Below, piece after piece: positions 26,165 through 39,881 of a DNA stretch of 64,000 nucleotides. How positions within the stretch are numbered: the first letter of the stretch is position 1; each line of letters opens with the position of its first letter. The DNA is from Anaeramoeba flamelloides (lineage: Eukaryota; Metamonada; Anaeramoebidae), in the NCBI GenBank assembly GCA_027625915.1, contig JANTQA010000033.1, positions 3,782,001 through 3,846,000 on the forward strand. The letters run 5' to 3'. The notes below the pieces were generated by a model, which made no database searches, was not told the origin of the DNA, and was given only the letters and a program-made list of their open reading frames with translations. Both the position numbers and the translations under genes were made by a program.

Positions 26165-29100
26165 TGTTCCTTGGTTCTGTTTCTTCGATGATTTGAAAGA
26201 AACAAGAAATAGATCCCGTTTATTTTGTAAAGCTTGCTAAAAAAAAAAAAAAATGTTTCAATATTCGGTATTTTTTTTTTAACAGTAGATCTGAATAATA
26301 GTTTTTTCAAATCCTTTACAGTGACATTATTTTTGTTGTTTTTGGAAAGTTAAATTATTTTATTCGAAATTTGTAAAAAAGTAAACAAACATATTTTGTT
26401 TTTTCTTTTTGAAACTGTTCAAAAGAGATAAAAAGTGGTGATTTTTTTGAAAACAAAACAATTAGTCAATCCGAACCAACAAAATTAAGTTCAATTACTG
26501 TTATTTCTGATATTTTTTTTTGAATTAAAGAAAACCCGACTTTCTGAATAAAATAATTGTTGAACATTTTTGAATAAAAGAAGAAATCAGTAATTTCGTG
26601 CTATTATTTTTTATAAAATCTAAGTATAGTTGATTATTCTGAAGTGTAGTGTTTAATTAAAAATACAAATACTTTAAAAACAATCAAAATATTGTATTTT
26701 TGGATTGATCTTACAAAATTGTCTTTTTCAGGTTGACTGGAATTTGATATTAGCTAAAATTTTTTTAATTATCAAGATATAAATTATTTAGATATTGCAA
26801 AAACACAATACTTCAAAATGAAAATACTATTTTTATTAAAAAAAATCAAGCAACAAGTCATAATAATCTAAAATGGATTTGATATTGAAAAATTTTTGAG
26901 TCTTTTTCATTTACATCTATATATAGATAATTTAGATATAACAAAACCAATATGTTCAAAATAAAAAAGAATTTCATTTTTTGTTTTCTCGATTGTTTTA
27001 AGGTTAAGGGGATTGTTTCATTGAATCTTTGATAAATTTTCAAAGTAGATAAAAAAATTTTTGTAATTTTAAAAAATATTTTTTCTAATAATTCAAAAAA
27101 AATATAATTAAAAGTGAGAAAAAAGAATATTTTTATAAATTTTTTATTAACATCAGAAAAACATTAAAAATATGCTTTTAAAGCATCCACATTCGATTTT
27201 GTTTGTACAGTTATAAGGCCAAGAATATTTGAAGTTCTTATTGTTTTTATCTAATAGAACGTTTTTTTAATTTGAAAACCATATCTCACTGCGTGGTGTT
27301 TTCAAGATCTATATTGGCAGGCTTTGTGAATTCAAGTTTCAATATAAATTTCTTTTTAAAAATATCAAACCTGGTTCACATTCTAGATATATTGATCCTA
27401 GATTTTGGGAATAATATTTTTTATCACCAAATTGCATTTTTTTTTTTGAGAAATTAATTTTTTTTCAAAATTATTTCTCAACACTACCCTTTTACAAAAT
27501 ATTTTTTTCAAAATTCTTTCAAAATATCGAATTTTTAATTGCATATTTAATTACTTCCAACCACTTAAAACATTTAAAGGATAAAAAAAAATAATCTTTG
27601 AAAAAAATAATTTTAAATGGCACCTTCATAATAATTTTAACTTGTGAGTAATTTGTCTTTAATTATTCTTTTTTTTTTTACAAATAAAATTGATAGTTGG
27701 ATTTTTTATCAATTTTAAATTACCAATATGTTCCTTTAAATATGGTCCCATTTAAGGAAAAAATCATTTTTTAATCAATTCAGAATAAAAGAAAAATTTT
27801 ATTAACCTATTTTTTCCTAATTAATCATCATAATTATAAAAAATAGTTTTTCCTAAAAAAAAAGGCTTTTAATTTCCTTGATAAAATTCTAACATTTATT
27901 AGAATCTTTTAAGGATAAAGATAGTTTGAAGTTATTTTTTATTAAGGGCTTTTTTTATATTTTAGCCCTATATATCAACATTTAACGAGATATGATAATG
28001 ATTCAGAATGATTTTACATTTTCCCGATTCTTCACAATGCTTTATAATATTTTGGCTTACTTTTAATTATTTTCTTTTTCCCTTTTCGTTTTTTTTTCTT
28101 TTTCTTTTTTTTTTATCTCAAATAAAATAAGGATAATCGAACCTGAATTATTTCCAAAAAGTTATTAAAATCTTTCTTCTTAAAAATGAAATACAATATT
28201 CAAAAGAACTTTTACCAAACAAATCATTTTCAATATTATATCAAACAATACCTTTAAATTTTTATTAAAAAAAACTTAAATTTCATTAATTGTATAAAAT
28301 CATCATTACAATTCAACATTATTTGGAAAATTTTCAAATATTTTATGATATTTTTTTACAAGCAGTCCAATTGTTTATACTATTGAAATATAAATAAAAT
28401 TAATTTTTACAAACATCTACAAAATAATAATTTGTTGTAAACAAATATCTTTTAAAAAGGAAAATAATAATTTACTTCAATCTTTTATTTATGTTATGGA
28501 TGGATTGGATTTATTTTTAAAATGACTTTTTTTCATTTCAGTAAATACATTTTTTTTTCTTGGTGTTTGATTAAAAAAATTGTCATATATAAACTTGTTT
28601 CAGTCAAAGAATCCTAAATTTGTTTTTGTCAAATATCAAATATTTTTTAGAAATGATATTTTGAAGATGAAATGAGAATTAAATTGTAGAATAAAAATTG
28701 AAGAATAGTTTATATCCACAAAAAATAAAATGAAAAAATCAATAAATTTTCTTGAAAATAGAAAAATACAAATTTTCAAGGGAATTATTAAGAAATAACG
28801 ATGTTTATTTTGATCTCCTATTGAAGATCAAATAGAATTCCAATAGAAATTATATGCTTTCTCTGCAATGATTTTTTACTTTATCAATAACATTGGAATA
28901 ACATGTTTTTACTTGGTGGCTATTGATCTTGCAATACAAAATAAATTAAGTAGGAATTAGGTAAAATAATAGAAAAAATAAAAAGAAAAAATGTACAGAA
29001 ATGTGCAAAAATGTGAAAAAAATTCTTACAATTTTGGAATTTATGAAATGAATTTTTCTTGTAATACTCATTCAAACTGTAAAAAAAATATGTAATTAGT

Positions 29101-29328
29101 TCCCTAAAACTGGTACCTTTGACTAAAAATGGTTAATATATATTAAAAAGTTGTTTCCAAAAAGGTTGGAGATTTTTTTACCTTTTATCAAAAATCCTAT
29201 CTGCTTGACAAAATTTTACTTAAAATTGACTATATCAAATTCAGTAAAATATCAATACTGATTTTACCAACATCTCTATTTTTTATTTCAAAATGTATCT
29301 AAAAGAATATTTCGCAAAATGAAAAAAA

Positions 29329-29331
<3 letters not shown>

Positions 29332-29361
<30 letters not shown>
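29332..29361. repeat. (TA)n microsatellite
   Basis: About 15 TA units without interruption. Confidence 0.9.
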
Positions 29362-29363
<2 letters not shown>

Positions 29364-30705
29364 GTGAAAAAAATACATTATCAATTTCAATAAAAATCTG
29401 GAAAGTGTAGAAAATGTAAAAATTATTTTTTAAACAGTCGAAGGTATTTATATGTTTTCAATTTTATTTGTAATTTTTTTGAGATTTAAAAGTTATGAAA
29501 ACATTTTTACAATCAAAAAAAAATTATAAACACCCTTTTCACTCTAAAAAAATATCCATTAAAATAAGAATCAGAAAAAATAATAACCTCTGTTGAGGTT
29601 ATGCCACATTAATAAACAAATTATATTATTATTAAGAATTGGGAAGTGTGTTATAAAAATTTTATTTAGTTTTTTAAAAATTATGAAGATTGGGTTTTAT
29701 AAAGAGAATTTTAAATGAAGTTTCCCAAATTTTTTGGAAATAACAGCAGTTGTTGATTTTTTTAAAAAAAAATAGTGAATATATTTCTTTTTGAGATGCG
29801 AATGCATCGAGAGAAAAATATATTCAGATGTTTTTTTTTCAAAAAAAAAATCAATAGCGGATGTTATATTTTGAGGGGAAACAATATGAAAAAAATAAAA
29901 AAGACTAAAAATAAAAAAAAAAAAAAAAATTTTTATTTATTTTTCATAATTTGCGATCTTTATCGAAAATAGTTAGAAATGTTAAAAACAACAAATATAA
30001 AAGATCTTCATTTGTATTTTAATTTCTTTTAATATTTGTTTCAAACTCTCATCTGATATTGGAACTTCGTCTGGTGAATCGTTGTTATCTGATTGGCCAC
30101 TAAAAGAATAAAATTTTGGACCATTAAACATCCCAATACAACAAACTTATAAATAAAAAAAATGTTTTGTTATTTTCTCTTTTTGAAATTCTGTCATTTC
30201 AATTATTTAAAAAAAAAGTAAAAATGAAACTGAATTTTTCCAACTCCTTTTAAATGGTTGATTGCTTCGATGGCTACACTTTTTTTAATCCTTAGCAAAA
30301 AATTTTTATCAAAAAAATGATATTTTTTTTTGATTTCAAAAAGTAAATTGATAAGATCCAAAAGCCAAAATAAACCTTTTTATTTGCAATAATTTTTTTT
30401 TTGATGAAGTGGTCTGATATTTTTAGTAACTTGAATTTTTCACTTTATGAATTTGAATTTTCTTTCCCAAAAAAAAAAACCCAAAGGCCAATTTAAACAA
30501 TTTCCTCCTATATTTTTAATTTGAAAAAGTTTTGATATTTTTTCACTAATTTTTTAGCTTGTTTTTTTCTGACCAGAAAAGAAAAGCTTAACCCAATACA
30601 AGAACATTTGGTAAACAATATCGAATATGTTACGTGATGTTGATCAGAAAAATATAGCAACATTTTTTATATTTTTTCCAATATTTTTGCATGAGAAAAA
30701 TAACT

Positions 30706-30733
30706 AATATATATATATATATATATATATATA
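30706..30733. repeat. (TA)n microsatellite
   Basis: About 14 AT/TA units, followed by GCTATAAG. Confidence 0.85.
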
Positions 30734-31008
30734 GCTATAAGTTTCACTTTGATCTAACAATCTATAGGAAAAAACAAACTAATTTAGTTTCCAATTTCTC
30801 CAAAATAAAAAATCAGAATAAACAGAACAAAAAAAACTTTATCAGCTTTTCAAATCATCACACTGAATTTGGGGTTTTATATAAATTTACTATTGAAAAG
30901 TTTTTGAAAAACAAAATGTTTAATTTGTGTTACGAAATATCTTCGAACAAATTTTTTGTATCAAAGAAACAAATAAAGCATTTCAATGTTGTTGGTAGTA
31001 TTCTAACT

Positions 31009-31539
31009 TAACCCGGTTCCAAAAATTTGGATACACTCAAAATCAAAAAAAGGCAAAATAAAACCCAATTTATTGTATTTTTCCAAACCTAATATAAAAC
31101 CACATTTAAGTTACCCAGTATTAATGTTTTAATAAGTAATCATTTTAACCCAAATAAAAGAAAAAAAATATAAAACTCAAAAATAAAAACAATGTGTCCA
31201 AAATAATGAAACGAGCTGAACAAAAAATGTATTGGTAAATTTGTTGAAATTTCACCAACAATTGTTGATCGATCAAATGTTAAGATACCATCTGACTAAT
31301 TGTGTGTGATTTTCCAATTTAACAAACTCAACACTAACTCTCTATCAACCATTGAAAAAAAATTTCAGATCTAACTAAACAGATTACGTAACTGCAAAAA
31401 AGGAAATGAAAACAAAACAAAAAAGACAAAAAATGAAATTTTTTATAAAATCAAAATTCTTTCCAATTTGAATTAAAAGTGCAGTAATGATGTTCTTTCC
31501 ACTATTTAAACTGTGTCCAAATTTTGGGAATCTAGTTTA
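31009..31539 (-). mobile_element. TIR transposon family H, copy 1
   Basis: 531 bp. Ends carry TTCCAAAAATTTGGATACAC and its inverse form GTGTCCAAATTTTGGGAA. The interior is closely similar to the reverse complement of 35159-35693, including CAACAATTGTTGGTGAAATT. Short internal readings such as ISPTIVDRSN resemble a Tc1 helix-turn-helix but no open frame survives. TA ends suggest the Tc1/mariner group. Confidence 0.75.
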
Positions 31540-33037
31540 TTTTATTTTCATAGAAAAATATTAATAAATCCTAAACTGAGAAATGAGAAACTACATTAAT
31601 GTGTTATTTGAGTTGATGATAATGATAGATAAATTTGCTAATAAAACGAAAATAGAATCCAGTAATTGTTTTGATTGGTATTTAATTCATTTAATTTGTT
31701 TTTTGGTAATTTCGAAATATAATTTTCATTTTGAAGATCAGTTTGTTATTCAATCAACAAAAATTTATTCAGGTACACTTTTTATCTTAAATAAAATATT
31801 GATTAATATAATAACTTGTTAATTATAAAAAATTCATAAACATTACAAAAAAAAATGTAGAAATCATAGGGTTTTTTTTTTTCTCAAAATTGGTATTTCA
31901 AATAACTTTTTTAGTAGAATTGACTTAATGTGTTCTCTAAAAACCTACAAATTCTTTGTCAAATAATTCTCATTTAAACAAAATAATAATATTGTGGTGC
32001 ATTATTTAACTTCATGAGAAAAATTCTTTTAGGTTGTTTTGTTAAATGGTAAAATCCGAAATTATTACAGAAAAGTGTTTAAGTTATACAAGAAATGATT
32101 CCCATTTTACCTCCAAATACAGATAGAACACAATGAGATGAAAAAATTTACATACCCCCCCCCTCTAAAAATAAAATAAAATAAAAAAAAATAGAAATTT
32201 GAAGTAGTACAATTATATAAAAAAATTTTTTTACAAGTCAATTTGTTTCCCTTTGGAAAATAAAAAAAAATTGGTAACTATTTTATCAAGAGTACTTAAA
32301 AAAAAAAAATTATCAAGGTGTCATGTAGTATAATATAATATCTAATGATAATTAATATCTCAAAAAGTTTTTAAAATTTTAAAATTTTAAATTACTATCA
32401 TAATAAAGTATTAAGAACCAAAAAGTGATTAAAAATGAAAACTATTTAAAAAAATAAATTTTTGGAATTAGTTATTTTAAAATTTAAATTAAATATTTTA
32501 AAAAATAATAATTGTTTTTTATTTATTAACTAATTTTTATGATTTTTAATTAAAGAATTAGAATAATCGATCAAATATATCGATCAAATATATCAAATAA
32601 ATGGAGTGGCAAAAATGGTCGATATTTTACTGATCGAATAAATTTCAAATTATAACAAAGATTTAAAATTCCAATATTTTCTTTTTTTTGGGGTTCAATT
32701 ACCCGAAATTTTTGAAATAGCGCAAAGTAGACCAAAGGAATTTTTTTTTATATATTTTGACATTCACATTTTAGTGTTTTTTTGGTGTAAAAAGATCAAT
32801 TAAATAAATGTGCGAAATTTGGAAAACAGAAATAAAATTAAAAAAATATTGAATTTTCAAAAATGATCAGTTCCTTTTCAATAGCAAATACAATAATTTT
32901 TGAATGGTGTTCAAAAAAAAAGAGTTTTACTTCAAAATAGAAACCATTTTTTGAGAAAGTTTTCCAAACTTTTTATTTTCTCTTTTGCAAAATGAATTTG
33001 GAAGAAAATTTCTTTTTTTCGTTGTTTTTGTTTCTCT

Positions 33038-33769
33038 TCAATTGTTTTCTACATTGTGTTTATTTGAATTTGAAACGTATCTGCCTTCCCTTTCGAAAGA
33101 TTTTTCTGATAATTTCCAGGCAGGCAAGAATCCGCCATTATTTTTTTTTTTTAATAGAGGATTGGGCTTTGTTTGTGATTTCAAGCCAAGTGATGTGTAT
33201 CCCTTGTCATACAACAAGCAATACTTGACCTGGTTTTTTCGGATATACTCCCAGACGTTAGAGTAATGCCATTGCATAATTGGACTGATCCGAATGGCCT
33301 CTGGCCAGTCTCCATCCGTGGGTGCAAAAATTGCCTGCTTTCTTCCTTTCAGATCTGCAACTCTGGTACCTAGAAGGATTGCTTTTCTTGAAGGGTTATT
33401 TTTTAAAATTTGGACAAAGCCTCGCTTTAAAGAGTTTGTAGTCACTTTTTTATAGTTGAAAAAACCATACCGATTTAAGGAAGTTTCAACAAATTGCTCC
33501 ATCTCTTCAAAATCGTCTTCGTTGTGCAAATAAAAAACAAAGATCTCTTTTAACTTTTCTTTATCGGGAAGCTTTGTTGGGATCTTCCCAGTTGCGATCG
33601 AATGGAGCAGATCTAAAATCGTTAAGCAGTCCTTGCCCCCATTATAACTGAGGGATAACCCTTCATAACCATACCTTGTCACAGCTTCTTCAATTATTGA
33701 AACGCTATTGCTTGTCTTTGTTTGTAAATCATTGCGTTTGCTTTCTTTTGGTTGTTGGTCAAGAGACAT
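33038..33769 (-). CDS. FAD1: FAD synthase (FMN adenylyltransferase)
   Basis: Intact single-exon gene of 243 aa. It transfers AMP from ATP to FMN to make FAD. It belongs to the PAPS-reductase-like fold: the nucleotide loop SYNGGKD is at residues 41-47, GTRVADLKGR at 134-143, ISPIMQWHYSNVWEYI at 161-176, YCLLYDKGYTSLG at 183-195 and TKPNP at 200-204, then FLPAWKLSEKSFEREGR near the end. This is the eukaryotic FAD1/FLAD1 pattern. Length suits the one-domain fungal type (about 300 aa or less) without the molybdopterin-binding domain of animal FLAD1. No targeting peptide is evident, so probably cytosolic. It stands alone between two inverted copies of transposon family H. Confidence 0.93.
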   Translation of the reverse strand: MSLDQQPKESKRNDLQTKTSNSVSIIEEAVTRYGYEGLSLSYNGGKDCLTILDLLHSIATGKIPTKLPDKEKLKEIFVFYLHNEDDFEEMEQFVETSLNRYGFFNYKKVTTNSLKRGFVQILKNNPSRKAILLGTRVADLKGRKQAIFAPTDGDWPEAIRISPIMQWHYSNVWEYIRKNQVKYCLLYDKGYTSLGLKSQTKPNPLLKKKNNGGFLPAWKLSEKSFEREGRYVSNSNKHNVENN

Positions 33770-35158
33770 TTTTTGGAGAAGGTTGACTTTGTTGAATTGT
33801 GTTGAAAGGTAGCTTTGTTGTTAGTTACGGTTTGCTTGAGTTGGGGTTTAAAAAGAACAATAATGGTTAAAAGTATTGGTAATTGGAAATTATAAACACA
33901 AAAATGATTATTCAATTACGAAATATTTTTTAGAAATTAGCTTTTGGTGAGAGTCTTTAAAAAGAACAAACAACAAACACATCAAAACTCTTGTTTTTAA
34001 TTTCTCTGAAAACTATTGGACGAGAATTTTTGATTTTTTAATTGGATATTATTTTTGTACTTTAAACTTTTCAAACACTTTCATTTCAACTAATTGAGTT
34101 GAAAAAACAGAGAAAATAGGGTTTCTGGTTAAAAATTGAAATTATTTATTATCTTTCAATTTAAAACAGTCTTTGAGTTCTTGATCTTATAAAAGTCAAA
34201 AAATCCTTTCCTTTTTTTATTAAAACAAATCTAAATTTGTGATCAATGAATAGAATTTTTGTAACTAATAATATAGTTCAAGAAATAAAAGTATAAGAGT
34301 AAAGAGACCTCGTCCAAATATGAATTTGAGGTTTAGTTTTTTGAAATTGTTATTATGTGGGTTTTCTAAACCCTTTTCTTTTCAGTTTTCAAATTTACCC
34401 TTAAAAAACTTGAAAAGCAAAAAGCTACTTATGTTAAATTCTTTCCACCCATTTTAAAAAATAATAGAGTATATAATTACTATTATTTTCCAATTAAAAA
34501 AAGAAAATTTTTACTTCAGGTTCCAAACTATTCTGAATTAATTATTTGCAAAAAAAGCCAAACATCTGTAGAAAATCAATTAAGAATGATACTTTGAGAC
34601 ATTATATTAATCTTGCTTCTTGGACTTTGAGATAAAATTTTAACTATAAAAATTGGTTTTTTACAGTAATTGTTATCAATATAAATTCAGATAAAGAGGA
34701 TAGTAAGTGTACGTAATGGTAAACAAAATTGGTTTTAATTTTGCTTGTTTTGTGTTTAAGAATTTCAAAAAAATTATGATGAATAAAACGATTATTTTCA
34801 ATTTTACATTAAAAATCAAAAAAAATAAAAATTTAACTTTTCGTCAACAATAAACTGATCAAATAGTAGTTATAAATAATTGTTTCTTAGAGTTATCATA
34901 GTCATAATATTACTTTAATCTTTAGGGGGGGGAGTAAAATAAAATAAGAATACAAATTTTAAAATTAGTTGAGCTATGGGAATTGAAAAAAAAACATTCA
35001 CTTTTTCTTAGAAAATAACTATTCAAGTAATTGTGGAAATATTGTATTCTATGTTATTTTAAAAAAAGCACACTTTCAATTTAACTATTGAAAATCCAAC
35101 CAAAAACTGATCTTATATGTAAAATTTTTTTTGCTCCCAAGTAGGTATATGATTCAAA

Positions 35159-35693
35159 TAAACTCTATTCCAAAAATTTGGAAAGTTTAAACTGTTAAAA
35201 AAATTGCAATACTACACTTTAAATTTAATATCGAAATAATTTTGATTTTACAAACTATTTCATTTTTTTGTCTTTTTTGTTTTTATTTTCATTTTCTTTT
35301 TTTCCAGTTATGTAATCTGTTTGGTTAGATCTGGATTTTTTTTTTCAATAATTGAGAGAAGGTTAGTGTTGGGTGTATTAAATAGAAAATTCATATATAG
35401 TTAGTTAAATGGTATCTTATTGTTTGATCGATCAACAATTGTTGGTGAAATTTCAACAAATTTACCAATACATTATTCGTTCCTCTCGTTTCCTTATTTT
35501 GGACACACCAATTTTGATTTTTTCGTTTTATATTTTTTTCTTTTATTTGTATAAAAAATGATTATTTATATAAACATTAATACTGGGTAACTTAAATGTT
35601 GTTTTATATTAGGTTTGGAAAAATATAATAAATTGAGTTTTAATTTACCGATTTTTCATTTTGAGTGTGCTCAAATTTTTGGAATGTGGATTA
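35159..35693 (+). mobile_element. TIR transposon family H, copy 2
   Basis: 535 bp. Left end TAAACTCTATTCCAAAAATT and right end CAAATTTTTGGAATGTGGATTA are inverse forms of each other. It is co-linear with the family H copy at 46495-47758 and opposite in direction to the copy at 31009-31539. No open frame. A short TA repeat adjoins its right end. Confidence 0.8.
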
Positions 35694-36362
35694 TATATTG
35701 GGTATCTTTTCACATTATTTTTACCTTAAATTATATATATATATATATATATTGGACAGTTAGAGTACTCACTGAGATAAAAGATATCACGAATTATGAG
35801 AAATATTGCTAAAATTGAAAATACTTTTTTGTTGCATAGAATTGGTCTTTAAAATAAACCCCTTGTTTTTTTTTTTTAATATACACTTGCTCCTCGGAAA
35901 CACACAATCAGATAACAATTCTTTATATAAAATTTAATTTAATTTTAAAGGTTAATTGATTGGTATTTTATGAAATTTTATATATTTTGAATTGAATTTG
36001 ATGTTAATTTTTTGTAATTTTTTTCTCAATTATATCCATTTTTTTTTTTATTATTAATCAATAAATTTTATTCTATTTTTTGGGAAAATGTTTTATTTTG
36101 ATCTGATATTTACAAATTTCTTTTTTTATTTAAAATTTAAGAATTAAAAATATATTTATATATTGTTTTTTTTTTTTTTTTCTTTAATCTTTTAATTTAT
36201 AAACTTTGGCAAAAAGAAAAAAGAAACATACATTCCAATATATAAAACATATGTATCAGGTCTCTATGGGCTGTTTTAACAATAGTACCATTGTCAAAAT
36301 AGCATACATAGCAAAGTTCAATACAAGTTTTAAAAGAAAGAATGTGTTTCTTTTTTTATAAA

Positions 36363-36364
<2 letters not shown>

Positions 36365-36397
<33 letters not shown>
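36365..36397. repeat. (TA)n microsatellite
   Basis: About 16 TA units directly abutting the left end of family L copy 2. Confidence 0.9.
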
Positions 36398-36399
<2 letters not shown>

Positions 36400-36621
36400 C
36401 TAAATTTCAAAAATAGGGGCAGATTTTTCATCAGAAAAAAATTAGTTTAATTAGTTTTTTTTTAATAATAATAATGCATTTTACAAAAATAAGCAGTGAG
36501 AATAAACAATTTATATTAATAAATAAAAATAGAGTGTAATCATTTTATTTTCTGAAATACAAATGCAAAAAGAAAAATAATAATAAAAAAGTTTGCCCCT
36601 AGGTTTGAAATTTGACTTATA
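36394..36621 (+). mobile_element. MITE family L, copy 2
   Basis: 228 bp. Left end TATAAGCTAAATTTCAAAAA then TAGGGGCAGA; right end GCCCCTAGGTTTGAAATTTG then ACTTATA, its inverse. The ends are TA. The copy at 502-736 is inverted relative to this one. Confidence 0.75.
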
Positions 36622-37722
36622 TTAACTGATCAGAAAAAACTGACAATAAACATTAAGTTAATATGATACTGATTTCAAAAAATTCTATTATTTTATAAAT
36701 TAAAATTAAACAAAAACAATATCAAATTTGGAAATTTCTCTCAAATAATAAAGTTAATTTTTTTGGTTAGAAACTTCTTGAAAATTATATAAAATTACTA
36801 AACGTTTAGACAAATTTTACCATTTATTTTCATTTTTCTCAAAAGATCAAGGAGTTGAATTTCAAAATTTAATTGAACAAAAGTTTACACTTAGGTAGTA
36901 GATTATATGTTACATCCGAATACGTAAAAAAAAGGGGTTTAATTTTGAAACATGGATTATTCTATTTACAAACTTATTTTGGGCCACTGTAGAATAATTC
37001 AATTTCAAATGAAGTTCATAGAAAAAAAGAGTTTTCGATTTGTACCTAATAATTTGTTGTCTTCTGTTTATGTCGAGTTATTTTAATTTTGGTTTATTTC
37101 TTAGGGATATTTAAATACTTTATGATATTTAATAATAAATAGGAGAAAAATTTCACCCAATCTTCTCTTACTATTTTTCCTTATTTTGATATACAAGAAC
37201 CATTTCATAGGAATATACAGTAATTTTTATTTCTCTAATTATCTACTTTGTTCATTTTTTATTGTCTATTATGCAAAAAACAAAGAATTTTAAATGGAAG
37301 GATAATAATAAAGTTAAAAAACATCATCAAATGATAATTTATCCTATTTAAGAACTACATTTACAATTGAAAATCAGTGGCGTGTGTGAAAAAAGAGGAT
37401 TCTGAGGGTTTAAAAAGTTCACAATTATTTCTTCAGCAAGATATAAAAAGTAAAAAATGACATTTTTTGCATAAATTTTAATAACATTATATCTCAAAAT
37501 GACAAATAATGTGGCGAAAAAACAGCTTTTTGAGAAATTTTCTTTTTAGGTTAAAATTGAAAACCTTTTGGCCTTGTTTGGGGGTTTCTAGGGTTTTTTT
37601 TTTTTGATTCTGAGTTAAGATGATCAGCTTTGCCACTTTCACCGAAAAGGTCAAAACCGGGGAAATTGGCAAATTTTGGATGTAAAAGTCTGGTGTTTTA
37701 CAATAAAGACTTTTTTTGAATA

Positions 37723-38140
37723 ATGGCCATGGTAATTTATTTTGGTATTATATTAAATCCTGTAAAATCCCAAATTCCCAAAATTGAAAGATCCTTTTAT
37801 CTCAAATGGAAAAAAAAATTATTTGTTAAAGAAAAACTGACTAATTTTAACAAACTTAATTCTCGCAAAAGATCTTTTTTATCAAAAAGTCTTCAAAACC
37901 TTTCTCACATAACCTCGGCACAACTTTCATTGAAACAACAAATTGTATTTTGAGAGTAACGATCAAATCAAAAAAAAAGTATCAAAAAAGCATTTGAAAT
38001 GTTCAGTACATTTGGAATGGATAATGTTATTCCACAAACAATTCGAGGAGAAAAAAAACCCCTTAGTCATGGTGGGAGATTTGATTCAAGGAAAAACAAA
38101 AAGAACCAAAAAAATAAGCCAAAACCACACTGGTTTATAA
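37723..38140 (+). other. Two overlapping unrecognised open stretches
   Basis: A 76-codon stretch (37723-37953) and a 65-codon stretch (37943-38140) in a different frame overlap by a few bases. Both are rich in K, N and Q and denser in mixed codons than the surroundings. No family motif is recognised. They could be parts of a decayed gene or transposase, or chance. Confidence 0.2.
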
Positions 38141-39881
38141 TAATTAATACATTAATCCATGCCCGTGAAAATTTATAATAAGACCTGGAATTGATTTTCT
38201 ATAATGAAATTTTATTTTGTACAAAAACCGTAAAAGGGTTATTAAAGTGAATCATAAACTGTAAAATTTATAATATAAGATTAAAAAGAAGTTATCCATT
38301 TTTTTTGGTTGGGGAAATTGACAAACAAAATCAATAAAAAACGTAGGTTAGTGTGGATCTTCAATTTCCCAAATTGTTAAAATCTCAGGTTTCTACAATT
38401 TATAAACAATAATCGAAAAATACAATCAAGTTTTCAGGGTTTCTATGATTTCAATTCTTGGGAAAATTTAATTTTTGTTTTTAGATTTAACAAAAAAAAA
38501 AAAATAGAATGAAGGAAGAGAAGTTGAAAATTTTATCTTGTGATAAAAATTGAAGTTTCTATTTCAAAAAAATATAATTTTATAATTGACAACAAATTTA
38601 TATGTCTTGTAAATTTTCACAATAGGGCTGGAGCAGTTGTATGGTTTGTGGAGACAATATAACAATTCAAAGTAACTCAATGGTCAAAAATCATTGACAG
38701 TGTGATCGTTTGTAGTTAGTGCTATTTGTTGAGAGTTGTTTTTAAGTTCAAAAATCATGCTTATTTTATGTTTTTCATTTTCACCCTTCCTTAACAAGGT
38801 GTTCGAGTCAAGGTGTCTCAAAATTTCTTTTTCATTTTTCAGAAAAAAAATGACATAAAATGATTTTTTGATCCAAATTGGAGAATATTTACAAGATCAC
38901 AACTTTGTATTTTCAATAAGATTGGGAAAAATTGAGTTGAGACAAATTAGTCAATTGGAAACGTAGTCCTTAAATTTCAAATACCAGTATTTTTTGCAAC
39001 AAAGTAGTTCTTGGTTTCTTTTTGTAATAACATATTTTTTCAATATATATTTTAAGACGAACATTTGAAATGAACAATCAAATTTTGGTTGTGTCTTTGA
39101 AAATGTTTTGTCTTGTGTGTTTAAGTAATTCAAGGAAAAATAGTTTCATTTCATTTTCGTTGTTTTGTTTCTTTTGAAAACAGAGTTTTTCAAGATCGAA
39201 ATCAAAATTTATGATACTGGTATTGGAATTCTAAATGGGAAAAATATTCACTTTCTTTTCCATTTCCTTTGAATACAGAGTTTTCAAATTACAATCTGCT
39301 CCTTTGAGAAAACTCGATATATAGAAAGAAAAATAGGAAAAATGAAGTGAAAATTTTACCCATTTAGAATTTAACTACTAATATTTTTTTTCATTGTTTG
39401 ATCCTTTTTAAATATCTCCACCTTTTATTATAAACTAAGAACACAAAACGAAATTCAGACTCCAGAATTGTGAAAAGTTCATCAGTCTAAATTTTTTTCC
39501 ATTTCAATTTCAATTGTTAGTAGAGTTGGTTGTGATTTTTTGTCTAAAATCCTTGGGTTAATTAGAATAGAAGAGGTACTTTTTTTCCATTTGTTTTGAG
39601 TCTGTCTGGAATTTAATCTTGGTTGTAATTTCAAATTATCACTTGTAAAAAAATAAATGGTGTTGGTATTGAAAAAAGTTTATTCTGAAAAGGAAAAAAA
39701 TGTAAAAAAAAAAATTCTGTGTAAAATCGTTGACTCAGTTATAATTAAACATGAGGCCAACCAAGTAACACTAAAATACAGAATGTTCAAGACTCTAAAC
39801 TGGAAGAAAAAAAGAAAGTCAAATTTCAAGAAACACAATCTCCTTAATTTTTTTTATTTTTTTCTATTTTGTTCTCTCCTT

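Larger units (their letters stand above)
26165..33037. other. Intergenic, 6.9 kb
   Basis: No host gene is recognised. It contains the family H element at 31009-31539, TA repeats near 29332-29361 and 30706-30733, and a small hairpin (AACCTC/GAGGTT) near 29584-29600. Open stretches such as 30691-31011 have no motif and run through the TA repeat. Confidence 0.6.
33770..39881. other. Intergenic, 6.1 kb
   Basis: Between the FAD synthase (-) and MRH (+) genes. It holds family H copy 2 (35159-35693), a TA repeat (36365-36397), family L copy 2 (36394-36621) and two adjoining unrecognised open stretches (37723-38140). Nothing else is recognised. Confidence 0.6.

Noticed and set aside
30691-31011. 106-codon open stretch after a TA repeat
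   Set aside because: It is led by IYIYIY from the microsatellite, has no motif and ends at the border of a transposon.
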